A stretch of 64,000 nt of DNA from Nocardioides sp. B-3 (GTDB lineage: Bacteria > Actinomycetota > Actinomycetes > Propionibacteriales > Nocardioidaceae): assembly GCF_024703895.1 (NCBI RefSeq), contig NZ_CP087968.1, positions 3,100,001 through 3,164,000 on the forward strand, read 5' to 3'. This document shows, piece by piece, positions 19,379 to 29,275 of the stretch (within the stretch, counting starts at the first letter, position 1; the number at the start of each line of letters is the position of its first letter). A model generated the notes under the pieces. It was given only the letters and a program-made list of their open reading frames with translations, made no database searches and was not told the DNA's origin. The position numbers were made by a program, and so were the translations under genes.

Positions 19379-19829
19379 TCAGCGACTGAGGACGACATAC
19401 CGCCGCTGGTCGTTGGTCGACTCGAACTCGCCGACCGGCTGGAAGCCGAGCGAAGCGACAACCCGGAGCGCGCGTATTGAAGGACGCGACGGTGACCCGA
19501 AATGCCGGTGGGTGGAACCGCTCCGTTCCGAACGCGAGGCCGGTCTGGATCGCGGTCCGTCCGTATCCCTGCCCGATGAGCGACGGCCGCAGACCCCCGC
19601 CCGTGTCCAGTGCGGCGTCGTCGTAGTCCCATCCGGGGACCTGCCCATCGGCGCCGAACGAGCGAAACCCGATGAGTTCGCCCTCCATGAGGACCGCGTT
19701 GAACCCGGCGGCTGGGTTTAGCAGGTTCGCAGGACGAGCGCCCGTCATGTCGTAGCAGTCGTACGGCGACGGGTACTGCCACGTGCAGATGTCCTGGGCG
19801 TGGGCCAAGGTCAGGGGCGCAATCCGCAT
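19379..19829 (-). CDS. GNAT-family N-acetyltransferase
   Basis: About 150 residues. The acetyl-CoA pyrophosphate loop is in PSLIGQGYGRTAI, and FRVTVASFNTRA to LRVVASLGFQPVGEFE is the usual last part of the fold, with a frameshift near 19478. The N-terminus MRIAPLTLAHAQDICTW starts at ATG 19829; ATG 19883 in frame is an alternative. The substrate is unknown. It lies just upstream of the APH-like kinase on the same strand with a 53-base gap, so they may be co-transcribed. Confidence 0.82.
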
Positions 19830-19953
19830 GGCCGGAGGTCGATCGGGCGACGCTGCCATCTCGGAGCTTTTCATGCGCCTCATCCTCGCGCCCGCAGCGC
19901 TAGGCGTGCCACCGACACCGAGCGGGCCGCGCCCCGTCGGCGAGGATGGCGGG

Positions 19954-20754
19954 GTGACGAATCACCTGACCGATGTCGAGGTTGCTCTGGCGGCCGCCGA
20001 AGCCGGCGCGCGGATCGTGCGAGCTGCCTACGGAACGGGCCTCACCGGGCACGCCAAGTCGGGGCTCGACTTCGCGACGAACGCGGACCTCGACGCCGAA
20101 CGCGCCATCCTCGAGTTCATCCGCGTGGCCCGTCCCGGCGATGCCTGCGTCGGTGAGGAGAGTGGCACCGGCGGCGGCCCCGGCTCGCGCCGCTGGCTCG
20201 TCGACCCCTTGTGCGGCACCTTGAACTTTGCGGCTCAGACGCCGCTGGTCGCGGTCAACGTGGCCTTGGTCGAGGGGCCTGACGTACTGGTCGGCGTGTC
20301 GGCAGATCCGATCTCGGGGGAGACGTTCTGGACCGATGGCCACGGGGCCTTCGTGCGCCTCGACGGTGCGGATGTGGGGGTATCTCCGTCCGCCCGGTCG
20401 CTCCTCGTCGACGTCAACTGCGACGGCCCGGCGGGACGACCCTTCCTCGGCCCGCAGTTGCTTGCCGATCCAGCGTTTCGCACCATGTTCGGCCCGCGAG
20501 TGCTGTCCACGACGCTGGCAGTCGCGTGGGTGGCGGCGGGTCGGCGAGCGGCGTACGTCACGGATGGATCGTTGGTGGACAACGTGCACTTCGCTGCCGG
20601 GATCGGACTGTCTCGCGCCGCCGGGTGTGTGGTCAGCGACCCGGCGGGCGAGGAGCTGAACGCCGGCAGCGGCCTTGTCGTTGCTGCTGACCGTGGGGTT
20701 CACGACCGGCTCATCGAGATCATCCGACCGCACCTCATGGCGGTGAGGGACTAG
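19954..20754 (+). CDS. inositol monophosphatase-family protein with altered metal motif
   Basis: An intact protein of 266 residues with the IMPase/FBPase-like fold: DFATNADLDAE, GEESG and the C-terminal VDNVHFAAG segment. The diagnostic motif DPxDGTxNF reads DPLCGTLNF, so the second Asp, a metal ligand in characterised enzymes, is Cys (TGC). GAC to TGC needs two base changes, so a single miscall is unlikely. Activity may be reduced or changed. GTG 19954 starts the homology. It ends convergent with and touching the LysR gene. Confidence 0.82.
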   Translation: MTNHLTDVEVALAAAEAGARIVRAAYGTGLTGHAKSGLDFATNADLDAERAILEFIRVARPGDACVGEESGTGGGPGSRRWLVDPLCGTLNFAAQTPLVAVNVALVEGPDVLVGVSADPISGETFWTDGHGAFVRLDGADVGVSPSARSLLVDVNCDGPAGRPFLGPQLLADPAFRTMFGPRVLSTTLAVAWVAAGRRAAYVTDGSLVDNVHFAAGIGLSRAAGCVVSDPAGEELNAGSGLVVAADRGVHDRLIEIIRPHLMAVRD

Positions 20755-21645
20755 GAGCCCGGCCGCAGCGCAGCAACCACAGCACGCACCGCGGGGGAGT
20801 CGACCATCGAGGCGCGGTGCAGGACCGTGATCTCGCGGGTGGGCACCGGCCGGTGGGCGGCAACAGCGACCACGTCCGGAGCACAGCGGCGCGCGCCCCA
20901 GCCGCGGGATGAGCGCGATGCCGAGCCCGGCACCGACGAGGGCGAGGTGGGAGTCGAACTCCATGGCGACGTGCGCGATCCGGGGCGCGCGGCCCGTGCC
21001 GTCGTACATCCGCATCAACCACTGTCGGCAGATGGAGCCCTCAGGGGTGGCCACCCACGGCTCGTCGACGAGGTCGCGCGGCGAGACGCGCGTCCGGCCG
21101 GCGAGCCGGTGACCGCGGGGGACGATGACGTCGGCGACGTCGCGAGCGATGGTGACGCCGACGAGGTGCTCCGGTATGTGCAGCGGCACGTCGCCCCAGC
21201 TGTGCACGATGCCGAGGTCCTGCTGGCCGGACGCGACGAGGTCGATGGTGTCCCGGGGCTCGCGCTCGGTCAGGGTGAGTGACAGATCGGGATGGAGATC
21301 GAGCAGCCTGCGCACGACCGGAGCGACCAGCCCGCGCATCGCCGTCGAGAACGCGGCGACCCGCAGCCGCCCGGCGACCCGTCCCGCATCGCGATGGAGG
21401 CCGGACTCGAGCTGCTCCAGGTCGCTCAGCAGCCGCGACCCGTCGGTGACGAGTCGGCGCCCGTGCTCGGTGAGCATCACGCCGCGCCCCACCCGCTCCA
21501 GCAGCGCGACACCCGCCTGCTTCTCCGGGCGCTTGACCTGCTGGGAGATCGCACTCGGCGTGAAGCCGAGGGCCTCAGCGGCGGCGACGACGGAGCCGTG
21601 CGTGTCGACGGCCCGCAGGCTGGTCAGGGCAGCAAGGTCGATCAT
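20751..21645 (-). CDS. LysR-family transcriptional regulator
   Basis: About 298 residues. The N-terminal winged helix is typical: LAALTSLRAVDTHGSVVAAA and FTPSAISQQVKRPEKQ (usually 'LE' where 'PE' stands). The C-terminal two-lobed effector domain includes DLGIVHSWGDVPL and GLGIALIPRLG. A frameshift near 20893 precedes the last 50 residues. ATG 21645 lies six bases after a TAGCAT hexamer. It is divergent from an EamA exporter across a 73-base gap with an inverted repeat, so it probably controls that exporter. Confidence 0.88.
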
Positions 21646-21693
21646 GAAGCAATGCTACTGCGAAAGATGCAGAACCATTTGCTGGTGCTTCAT
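21644..21693. promoter_or_regulatory. LysR/EamA divergent control region
   Basis: Perfect 8-base inverted arms ATGAAGCA (21644-21651) and TGCTTCAT (21686-21693), 34 bases apart. The left arm overlaps the LysR start codon. TAGCAT on the minus strand (21657-21652) is the -10 box of the LysR gene. This is a candidate autoregulatory LysR site. Confidence 0.45.
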
Positions 21694-21718
21694 CATCATG
21701 ATCGAGAGACTTTGCCTC

Positions 21719-22635
21719 GTGACCACACGTGACTCGCTCCTCGCCGCCCTCGTCGCCACCATCTGGGGGTTCAACTTCGTGGTCATCGACTGGGGCATGA
21801 CCGACGTGCCGCCCCTGCTCTTCGTCGCCCTCCGATTCACCGCGGTCGTGCTCCCGGCCATCTTCTTCATCAAGCGCCCGGACGCACCCCCGGCGCAGCA
21901 TCCTCGCGGTCGGGGTGTTCATGTCGTTGGGCCAGTTCGGCTTCCTGTACGTCGCCATGTCGGCCGGCATGCCGCCCGGACTCGCCGCCCCGGTGCTCCA
22001 GGGCGCAGGTCGTCTTCACGATCGTGATCGCGGCCGGGGTGCTGCGCGAGATCCCGACCGTCGCCCGGGCCGCCGGGGTCGCGCTCGGAGTCGTCGGCCT
22101 CGTGGTGGTCGCGCTCGGTCGCGGGGGCCACGTGCCGCTCGCGGCGCTGGGGCTGTGCCTGCTCGGCGCCCTGTCGTGGGGGATCGGCAACGTCGTCGCC
22201 CGGGCCACGAAGGTGCCGGGCGGCCTCTCGCTCACGGTCTGGTCGGCGGTCGTGGTGCCGGTCCCGCTGCTGGCCCTGTCCCCGGTCATCGACGGTCCGG
22301 CCGCCATGACAGTCGCGATGGTCGACTTCGGCTGGCGCGCAGGGCTGTCCACGCTCTACACCGCGGGGCTCGCGTCCCTCGTCGGCTACGGCATCTTCAA
22401 CAGCCTGCTCGCGCGCTGGCCTTCGAGTGCGGTCGTACCGTGGGTGCTGCTCGCCCCCGTGGTCGCCATGGCGTCTGCGTGGGTGATCCTCGACCAGCGG
22501 CCCAACGCTGCCGAGGTCGGCGGGGGCGTGCTCCTGCTGGTCGGCGTCCCGGTGGCGCTGCGTCCCTCGGGACGAGCACGCAGCGCCGTACAAGAACAAC
22601 AAGATCTCGTGGAGGAACTCCTGTGCACGAAGTAA
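21719..22635 (+). CDS. EamA/DMT-family permease
   Basis: An inner-membrane exporter of about 303 residues with ten predicted helices in two EamA repeats (LLAALVATIWGFNFVVIDWG, GVFMSLGQFGFLYVAMSAGM, LGLCLLGALSWGIGNVVAR, WVLLAPVVAMASAWVILDQ). Frameshifts lie near 21893 and 22005. Start GTG 21719 is preferred; ATG 21698 in frame is possible. It is divergent from a LysR regulator and overlaps the aldo/keto reductase start, forming an operon. Relatives export amino acids; the substrate here is unknown. Confidence 0.82.
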
Positions 22636-23437
22636 GGATCGGCGACCGCGGCGTCGCCCAGCTCGGCTTCGGCGCGATGCGCCTCAGCGGCGCTGCACCC
22701 TTCGGCGACGCCCCCCGACCGCGACACCGCCATCGCGGTCGCGCGCGGCCGTGGAGGCCGGCTGCCAGCTCATCGACACCGCCGACGCCTACGCCCTCGG
22801 CCTCAATGAGGAGCTCGTCGCCGACGCCTTGAGCCCGTACGGCGATGGCGTGCTGATCGCAACGAAGGCCGGTCAGGCCGGGCCCGGCACGAGATGGGTG
22901 CCGCTCGGGCGTCCGGACTACCTGATCCAGCAGGCGCACGTGTCCCGGCTGCGACTGAAGCTCGAGGTGATCCCGCTCTTCCAGCTGCACCGGGTGGACC
23001 CGACGGTGCCGCTCGCCGACCAGGCTGGCGCGCTCAAGCACCTGCTCGACGACGGTGTCGTCGAGGCGGTCGGCCTGAGCCGTGTGAGCGTCGCGCAGCT
23101 CGAGGAGTTCCGCGAGATCGTGCCCATCGCATCGGTGCAGAACAAGTACTCCCTGTCCGACCGCTCCGACGAGGACCTGCTCGAGCACTGCGAGCGCGAG
23201 GGCATCGCCTTCCTGCCGTGGCGCCCGCTCGAGCTCTCCGAGACGGTGGCCCCGACCGTGCAGCCGATCGCCGACCGGCTCGGCGTGACGCCGTCGCAGG
23301 TCGCACTGGCGTGGCTGCTCCAGCGCTCGCCGGTGATGCTGCCGATCCCGGGCACGGCGTCGCCGACGCACCTCGCCGAGAACGTCGCCGCGCGGGACCT
23401 CACCCTCGACGACGAGGCGCTCGCCGCTCTGTCGTAG
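22623..23437 (+). CDS. aldo/keto reductase
   Basis: An NADPH-dependent TIM-barrel oxidoreductase of about 271 residues. The catalytic Asp and Tyr lie in IDTADAYALGLNE, the Lys in VLIATKAGQ and the His in LFQLHRVDP. The cofactor end IPGTASPTHLAENVAA is typical. One frameshift lies near 22714. GTG 22623 is preceded by GGAGG inside the EamA gene, so translation is coupled to the exporter. The natural substrate is unknown. Confidence 0.88.
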
Positions 23438-23449
23438 GTCAGGCGCCTC

Positions 23450-23489
23450 GGTTTCGACACGGCGCTGGCGCGCCTGCTCAACGAGCGGG
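23450..23489. repeat. intergenic palindromic repeat overlapping ppdK stop
   Basis: GGTTTCGACAC (23450-23460) through CGAGCGGG (to 23489), with inner arms CAGGCGC / GCGCCTG at 23440-23446 and 23470-23476. I recall similar GGTTTCGACACG...GAGCGGG sequences as common dispersed repeats in Nocardioides-type genomes. The ppdK stop codon lies inside it, so the end of ppdK may be repeat-derived. Confidence 0.4.
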
Positions 23490-26147
23490 CAGCGTCGCCC
23501 GGCCGGCCTCCAACCGAGCCACCGGCACACGGAACGGCGAGCAGGAGACGTAGTCGAGCCCGACCTCGTCGAAGAAGTGGATCGAGCGCGGGTCGCCGCC
23601 GTGCTCGCCGCAGACGCCGAGGTGCAGGTCGGGGTTGGCCTCGCGGCCGTCCGTTGCGGCCTTGCGGACCAACGCGCCCACACCGTCCACGTCGAGCGAC
23701 TCGAACGGTGACACCGGGAACACGCCCTGCTCGAGGTAGGTGCTGAAGAAAGACGCCTCGACGTCGTCGCGCGAGAAGCCCCACGTCATCTGGGTCAGGT
23801 CGTTGGTGCCGAAGGAGAAGAACTCCGCCGACCCGGCGATCTCACCGGCGGTCATCGCCGCGCGTGGGAGCTCGATCATGGTGCCGATCTTGTGCGGGAT
23901 GGTGACGCCCAGCTCGGCCTCGACCTCCGAGGCGATCTGCTCGATCCGACCCTTGACCGAGTCGAGCTCGCGCACGCTCGCGACGAGCGGGATCATGATC
24001 TCCGGCTCGGCACGACCGCCGTTGCGGATGCGCTCAGCGGCGGCCTCGAGGATCGCCCGGGCCTGCATCGTGAACAGGCCGGGGATGACGATGCCGAGGC
24101 GCACGCCGCGCAGGCCGAGCATCGGGTTGGACTCGTGCAGCCGCTGGACCGCCGCGAGCAGCTTGCGCTGGCGCTTCTTGCGGTGCCCGTGGATGTCGGC
24201 GACCGCCATCGCGACCGAGAGGTCGGTGAGGTCGGGCAGGAACTCGTGCAGCGGGGGATCGATCAGCCGGATGGTGACGGGCAGCCCGTCCATCGCCTCG
24301 AAGATCTCCGGGAAGTCCTGCCGCTGCAGGGGCAGCAGCTCGCCCAGCGCGGCGTCCACGCCCTCCTCACCCTCCGCGACAATGAGGTTCTCGACGAGCT
24401 GGCGGCGCTCGCCGAGGAACATGTGCTCGGTGCGGCACAGCCCGATGCCCTGCGCCCCGAAGCGGCGAGCACGGGCCGCGTCCTCGGCGGTGTCGGCGTT
24501 GGTGCGCACGCGCAGTCGTCGCTTGGAATCGGCGTGCTCCATCAACCGGGCCACCGCCCGGACCAGCGGCTGGTCGACGTCCTCTCCCTCGAAGTGGCGG
24601 ACCACGAAGGACGGCACGACCGGCACCTCCCCGTGGAAGACCTCGCCGGTCGAGCCGTCGATCGAGATGACGTCGCCCTCGCGGATCGTCTTGCCGCCGC
24701 GGACGGTGAACTCGCCCTCGCGGGTGTCGACGTCGAGCGCCTCGGCGCCGCAGACGCAGGTGCGGCCCATGCCCCGCGCCACGACGGCGGCGTGCGACGT
24801 CTTGCCGCCACGGCTGGTCAGCACTCCGCGCGCGACCATCATCCCGTGCAGGTCCTCGGGGGTGGTCTCCTTGCGCACGAGGATGACGTCCTCGCCCTGC
24901 TCGGCCCACTCCACGGCGGTCGCCCAGTCGAAGACGGCCTTGCCGACGGCGGCACCGGGGGAGGCGTTCATGCCCACGGCGAGCAGGTCCTTGGCTGCCG
25001 ACGTGTCGAACCTCGGGAACATCAGGTTGGCGAGCTGCTCCCCGTTGACCCGGCGCAGCGCCTCGTCCATGTCGATGAGGCCTTCGTCAACCATGTGTAC
25101 GGCGATCCGGAACGCCGCTTCGGGAGTGCGCTTGCCGACCCGGGTCTGCAGCATCCACAGCTTGCCCAGCTCGACGGTGAACTCGATGTCGCACATGTCG
25201 AGGTAGTGCTGCTCGAGCGTGGCCATGATCTCCAGCAGCTCGTCGTGCGACTTCTTGTCCACCTTCTCCATGTCTGCCGGGGGACACCGTGTTGCGGATC
25301 CCCGCGACCACGTCCTCGCCCTGTGCGTTCTGGAGGTAGTCGCCGTACACGCCCCGGTCGCCGGAGGCGGGGTCGCGGGTGAAGCAGACGCCGGAACCGC
25401 TGGTCATCCCGCGGTTGCCGAAGACCATCGCCCGGATGTTGACGGCGGTGCCGAGGTCCTCGGGGATCCGCTCCCCGGCGGCGGTAGAGGACCGCGCGGT
25501 CGGTGTTCCACGAGTCGAAGACGGCCTTGATCGCGCGGTCCATCTGTTCGCGCGGGTCCTGCGGGAACTCGATGCCGGCGTGCTCGCGGATCAGTCCCTT
25601 GAAGGTCTCGATCAGCGCCTTGAGGTCGTCGACGTCGAGGTCGAGGTCGTCGGTGACGCCCTTGGCGTCCTTCGCCCCGTCCAGCGCGTCGGAGAAGTGC
25701 TCGCCGTGGATGCCGAGCACGGTGCCGCCGAACATCTGCAGCAGCCGGCGGTAGGAGTCCATCGCGAACCGCTCGTCCTCGCTCTGGCGCGCGAGGCCGG
25801 TGACGGATGCGTCGTTGAGGCCGATGTTGAGGACCGTCTCCATCATGCCGGGCATCGAGAAGGCGGCGCCGGAGCGGACGCTGACCAGCAGCGGGTCGTC
25901 GGCGTCGCCGAGCTTGCGGCCCATCTCCTGCTCGAGCTTCGCGAGATGCTCGCTGACCTCGGCCGTCAGGCCCTCGGGCTCGCTGCCCTCCTTGAGGTAG
26001 GCGCGACACGCCTCCGTGGTGATCGTGAACCCAGGGCGGCACCGGCAGGCCGAGGTTGCTCATCTCCGCAAGATTGGCCCCCTTGCCTCCCAGCAGGTCC
26101 TTCTTGCTCTTGTCTCCCTCGGCAAAGTCGAACACCCAGTGGCTCAT
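23478..26147 (-). CDS. ppdK: pyruvate, phosphate dikinase
   Basis: Interconverts pyruvate, ATP and phosphate with PEP, AMP and pyrophosphate. Reconstructed length is about 889 residues. The N-terminal ATP-grasp domain starts [20 protein letters not shown]. The phospho-carrier His is in [20 protein letters not shown] near residue 450. The C-terminal TIM barrel contains [20 protein letters not shown] and the proton-donating Cys in [11 protein letters not shown]. Frameshifts lie near 26032, 25487 and 25283. ATG 26147 is the start. It lies between an aldo/keto reductase and a NUDIX gene and appears monocistronic. Confidence 0.95.
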
Positions 26148-26203
26148 CCGGTCATCTTCCACCCACGCGCCGCAGTTTGGGCAGGGGGCGTTCCGATGGG
26201 TGG

Positions 26204-26958
26204 TCAGGTGCCGGATTCGGTGTACGCCGCACCGCCGGCCAGCACCGAACGGACCGCGGCCTCGACCCGCCGCGCGGTGAAGTCGGTCGAGCGCTCGCGC
26301 ACCTGCTCCGGGGTGCAGAACTGCGCATCACGGATCTCGCGCTCCTGCTTGACGATCGTCTCGACGATCGCCGCGTCGTGGACGCCGCCGTCGAAGACCG
26401 GGCAGACGGCGTCGTCCCAGCCGCCCCACGGGGGAAGCCAGTCGGTGAGCAGCAGGTCGCCGGCCGTGATCGCCAGCCCGAGCTCCTCGTCGACCTCGCG
26501 GCTGACCGCGAGCCGCGGTGACTCGCCGACCTCGACCACGCCACCGGGCAGGTCCCAGTCGGTCTTGTAGGTGAGCTGGCAGATCAGCACCCGGCCGTCG
26601 TCGTCGCGGATCAGCATCTGGCTGATCGCGCGCTTGCGGGGAGGAACGAGTTGAGCAGCGAGCGGAACCCGCCCGGCTCGTCGAGGGGCGCGTCGGTGCT
26701 CAGCCGGGCGTAGACGATGCGGTCGACGGCCTCGTCGCCGACCGTCACGCCGCGCATCACGCCCTCGCGGTGCATGCCGGACCGGGTGGCGAGCCGCTGG
26801 CCGGTCTTGTCGTGGGGATCGACCCGGGTCTCAACGCGGGAGTGCTGGACCAGTGCGGCGGCCACCCGGCGGCGTACGTCCTCGATCGTGTGCTCGTGGC
26901 TCCGGGCCAACCGGGCGATGCCCTCGGCCACGGTCGTCACGTCGATCGGCTGGCTCAC
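26204..26958 (-). CDS. GNAT-like / NUDIX hydrolase fusion
   Basis: One protein of about 250 residues split by a frameshift near 26638. Residues 1-105 resemble the last part of a GNAT fold: [28 protein letters not shown] and DRIVYARLS. Then [15 protein letters not shown] leads into a NUDIX domain with the complete box GGVVEVGES...[13 protein letters not shown] 26958 lies six bases after a TAGGGT hexamer. The GNAT part lacks the acetyl-CoA loop, so acetyltransferase activity is doubtful. The substrate is unknown. Confidence 0.75.
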
Positions 26959-26964
26959 CCTCCA

Positions 26965-26970
26965 ACCCTA
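26965..26970 (-). promoter_or_regulatory. -10 box TAGGGT for GNAT-NUDIX gene, leaderless
   Basis: Read on the minus strand, TAGGGT is followed by six bases and GTG 26958. Confidence 0.45.
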
Positions 26971-26980
26971 GCGAGCAGCC

Positions 26981-28410
26981 TCACGCGGTGGACGACGAGC
27001 CGGAGGTCAGGTGGAAGGCGGGCTGCGACAGCGCGGGCACGACGATCACGCGCGGCTCGCGGCCCAGGATCGCCGCCGCCTCACGCAGCGCCTCCTCGAC
27101 CGTGGCCGTGGTGCGGGCGCCCATCGCGCGCGCCGGTCGGGGACGCTCGGCCCCGGCCGGGAAGAACGCGGAGGAGTGCTCGCGGGCGATGCCGCCGACG
27201 TAGATCATCGAGAACGCGTGGAACGGGTGGTAGCCGTCGTGGTGGCGGTAGCTGTCGATCCAGTGCTGATCCGTGGCCAGCGTCTCCCGGTGGGCGACCA
27301 TGTCGGCCGGGTGCTGGCACGACTGGAGGAGCTCGAAGGCCGCAACGTATGGCGGGAACTCTGCGCTGTTGAACCAGCCGTCGCAGATGGCGGCGGCGAT
27401 GACGACCGGCTTGTCGACCGGGGGCACGCTTGGCGCGGACCGGGCTCGAGCCGACGGCCTGCGTCATCAGGATCGGGTTGGAGCCCATGCCCGGGCCGTA
27501 GTGGAAGTTGCGGGGGATGCCGATGAGCAGCACGTCGGCGGGCGGGCCGTCGACCACGAGGTCGGTGCGTGCTGTCGCCAGCGGCCACGACGCCTGCTCG
27601 ACCTCGGGGATGCGGCCGGCGTAGACCCCGAGCTGGCGGGCCTTCGAGTCGAGGACGGCATCGACGGTGAAGAACGGCTGCGGCATCTCCTCCTCCATCC
27701 GCTGCCCGATCGCACGGAGCTGGTCGCTGGAAGCGGCTGCGGGTCGAGACCGGCACGAAGTCGTCGCGGTAGAGGCTGCGCGGGGCGTGGTGCGAGGCGA
27801 TCGAACGCCAGCTGGTCAGTCCGGTCGCCGGCATCTTGTAGCCGCCGCTGAATCCGCCGTAGGGGTTGCCGGCGGTGTGGCCGATCATGATCGCGAGGTC
27901 GCTCTCGATCACCGCGCGGTTGACCTGCACCGGGTCGCCGAGCGCGGAGACACCGAGGTCGACCATCTCGTCGGGGTCCTCGGCGTCGTGGTTGACGATG
28001 TTGGCGCGCGGCAGCCGGGCCATCGTCTCGGCTCCGAGGTAGGCCTCGAACTCGTCCCAGCGGTTCTTGCGGTGCAGCCCGATGGCGCAGACCAGCCGGA
28101 TGTCCTCGGGTGCGACGCCCGCCTGCTCCGGGTCGTCGAGGAGCTGGGGGAGCACGACGCGGCGATGGGCCGTCTCGTGGGCGCCGCCCTTGACCCGGTC
28201 GGGGAAGGCGATCGTCACCCGCTGGCCGGGCCGCACCAGCCCGGTGATCGGCGCGCAGCCGAGCGGTGCGTCGAGGGCGGCCCGGGTCGCGGCGACGGGG
28301 TCGGTGAGCGGAGGGGGCTCGTGGTCGGTGCGGTCTGCCGCCACCACCACGGAGTCGTCCGGCACCTCTACGGTGAGGTGGCCGTCGCCGTACTCGATCT
28401 CGACCTGCAT
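26981..28410 (-). CDS. LarA-family 2-hydroxyacid racemase/epimerase homologue
   Basis: A lactate-racemase superfamily (DUF2088) protein of about 475 residues. Known members use a nickel-pincer nucleotide to racemise or epimerise 2-hydroxyacids. Present are the VTIAFPDRVKGG strand, the His in CAIGLHRKN, NIVNHDAEDP and the glycine/lysine stretch GGFSGGYKMPATGL. These correspond to the His and Lys region that holds the cofactor in LarA. Frameshifts lie near 27740 and 27440. ATG 28410 follows GAAGGG. It is divergent from an ABC importer operon with a shared AT-richer promoter region. No larB, larC or larE is in the window. The substrate is unknown. Confidence 0.8.
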
Positions 28411-28441
28411 GTGATGCCCTTCACGTGACGGAGTTTGCCTG

Positions 28442-28503
28442 TTACACATTACATTCAATCCTCTGCTAATGTGCAGCAAGTCAATTGACTTTATCTCAGG
28501 AGG
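28442..28503 (+). promoter_or_regulatory. promoter, palindromic operator and ribosome site of importer operon
   Basis: In an unusually AT-rich gap, TTACAC (28442-28447) and TAATGT (28467-28472) form a possible promoter with 19-base spacing. A perfect 14-base palindrome AAGTCAATTGACTT (28478-28491) follows, just at the expected transcription start. The Shine-Dalgarno AGGAGG (28498-28503) lies five bases before GTG 28508. The palindrome suits a GntR/FCD dimer and could also shut off the divergent larA-like gene. Confidence 0.55.
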
Positions 28504-28507
28504 TCGG

Positions 28508-29275
28508 GTGCAGGCGCTTCGACGCACGCTGCTGCCGTTCGTGGGCTTCGCCCTCGTCATCGCCCTGTGGTGGCTGACCGCCGTCTCGGGTGTGGTGGGG
28601 GAACGGAACCTCCCCACCCCGGCCGCGGTGCTCGACGCCGGATGGACAGGGTTGACGACGCCCGACGGGTTGTTGGTCGACATCCGCCTCAGCGTCCTGC
28701 GTGTGCTGATCGGGGTCGTCGTCGGTTGCGCGCTGTCCCTGCCGCTCGGCTTCCTGCTGGCGTGGTTCCCCACGACGCGGGCGATGTTCGACCCGATCGT
28801 CAGCTTCTGCCGGGCGTTGCCGCCGATCTCGCTGAGCCCGCTGGTGATCATCTACCTCGGCATCGGCGAGGACGCGCGGCTCTTCGTGCTGATCTGGGCG
28901 GCGTTCTTCGCCTCGGTCGTGGTGCTCTACGAGGGCATCGCCGCAGTCGACGACATCTACGTCCGCGCCGGCCGCGCACTGGGCGCCTCCGAGTTCGAGA
29001 TCTTCCGCCGGGTGATCGTGCCGGCCACGGTGCCGCAGATGTTCGTCGCGGTCCGGGTCGCGCTCGGTGTCTCGTGGGCCACGCTGGTGGCCGCCGAGCT
29101 GATCGCGGCCCAGCGCGGCCCGGGCTGGTCCATCCAGCGGGCCGCGAGCTTCTTCCGCACCGAGGACGTCTACGCCGGGATCATCCTGATCGGCTTCTCC
29201 GCGCTCCTGATGGACATGGGCGTCCGGCTCGTGCAACGCCGGGCCGTCAGCTGGCAGGAGCGGGTGGTCCGATGA
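28508..29275 (+). CDS. ABC transporter permease, NitT/TauT type
   Basis: An intact inner-membrane permease of 255 residues and about six helices, of the SsuC/TauC/NrtB type. The EAA-type loop is GASEFEIFRRVIVPATVPQM, which contacts the ATPase. GTG 28508 is chosen because AGGAGG precedes it; the upstream in-frame ATG 28469 lies inside the promoter region. Its stop overlaps the ATPase start (ATGA). The family imports sulfonates, nitrate, thiamine precursors or other small anions. Confidence 0.9.
   Translation: MQALRRTLLPFVGFALVIALWWLTAVSGVVGERNLPTPAAVLDAGWTGLTTPDGLLVDIRLSVLRVLIGVVVGCALSLPLGFLLAWFPTTRAMFDPIVSFCRALPPISLSPLVIIYLGIGEDARLFVLIWAAFFASVVVLYEGIAAVDDIYVRAGRALGASEFEIFRRVIVPATVPQMFVAVRVALGVSWATLVAAELIAAQRGPGWSIQRAASFFRTEDVYAGIILIGFSALLMDMGVRLVQRRAVSWQERVVR

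Noticed and set aside
28484..28489. TTGACT as a -35 box for the importer operon
   Set aside because: It lies only about 20 bases before the GTG start with a Shine-Dalgarno sequence between; it is better read as half of the palindrome, though it could serve the divergent gene.
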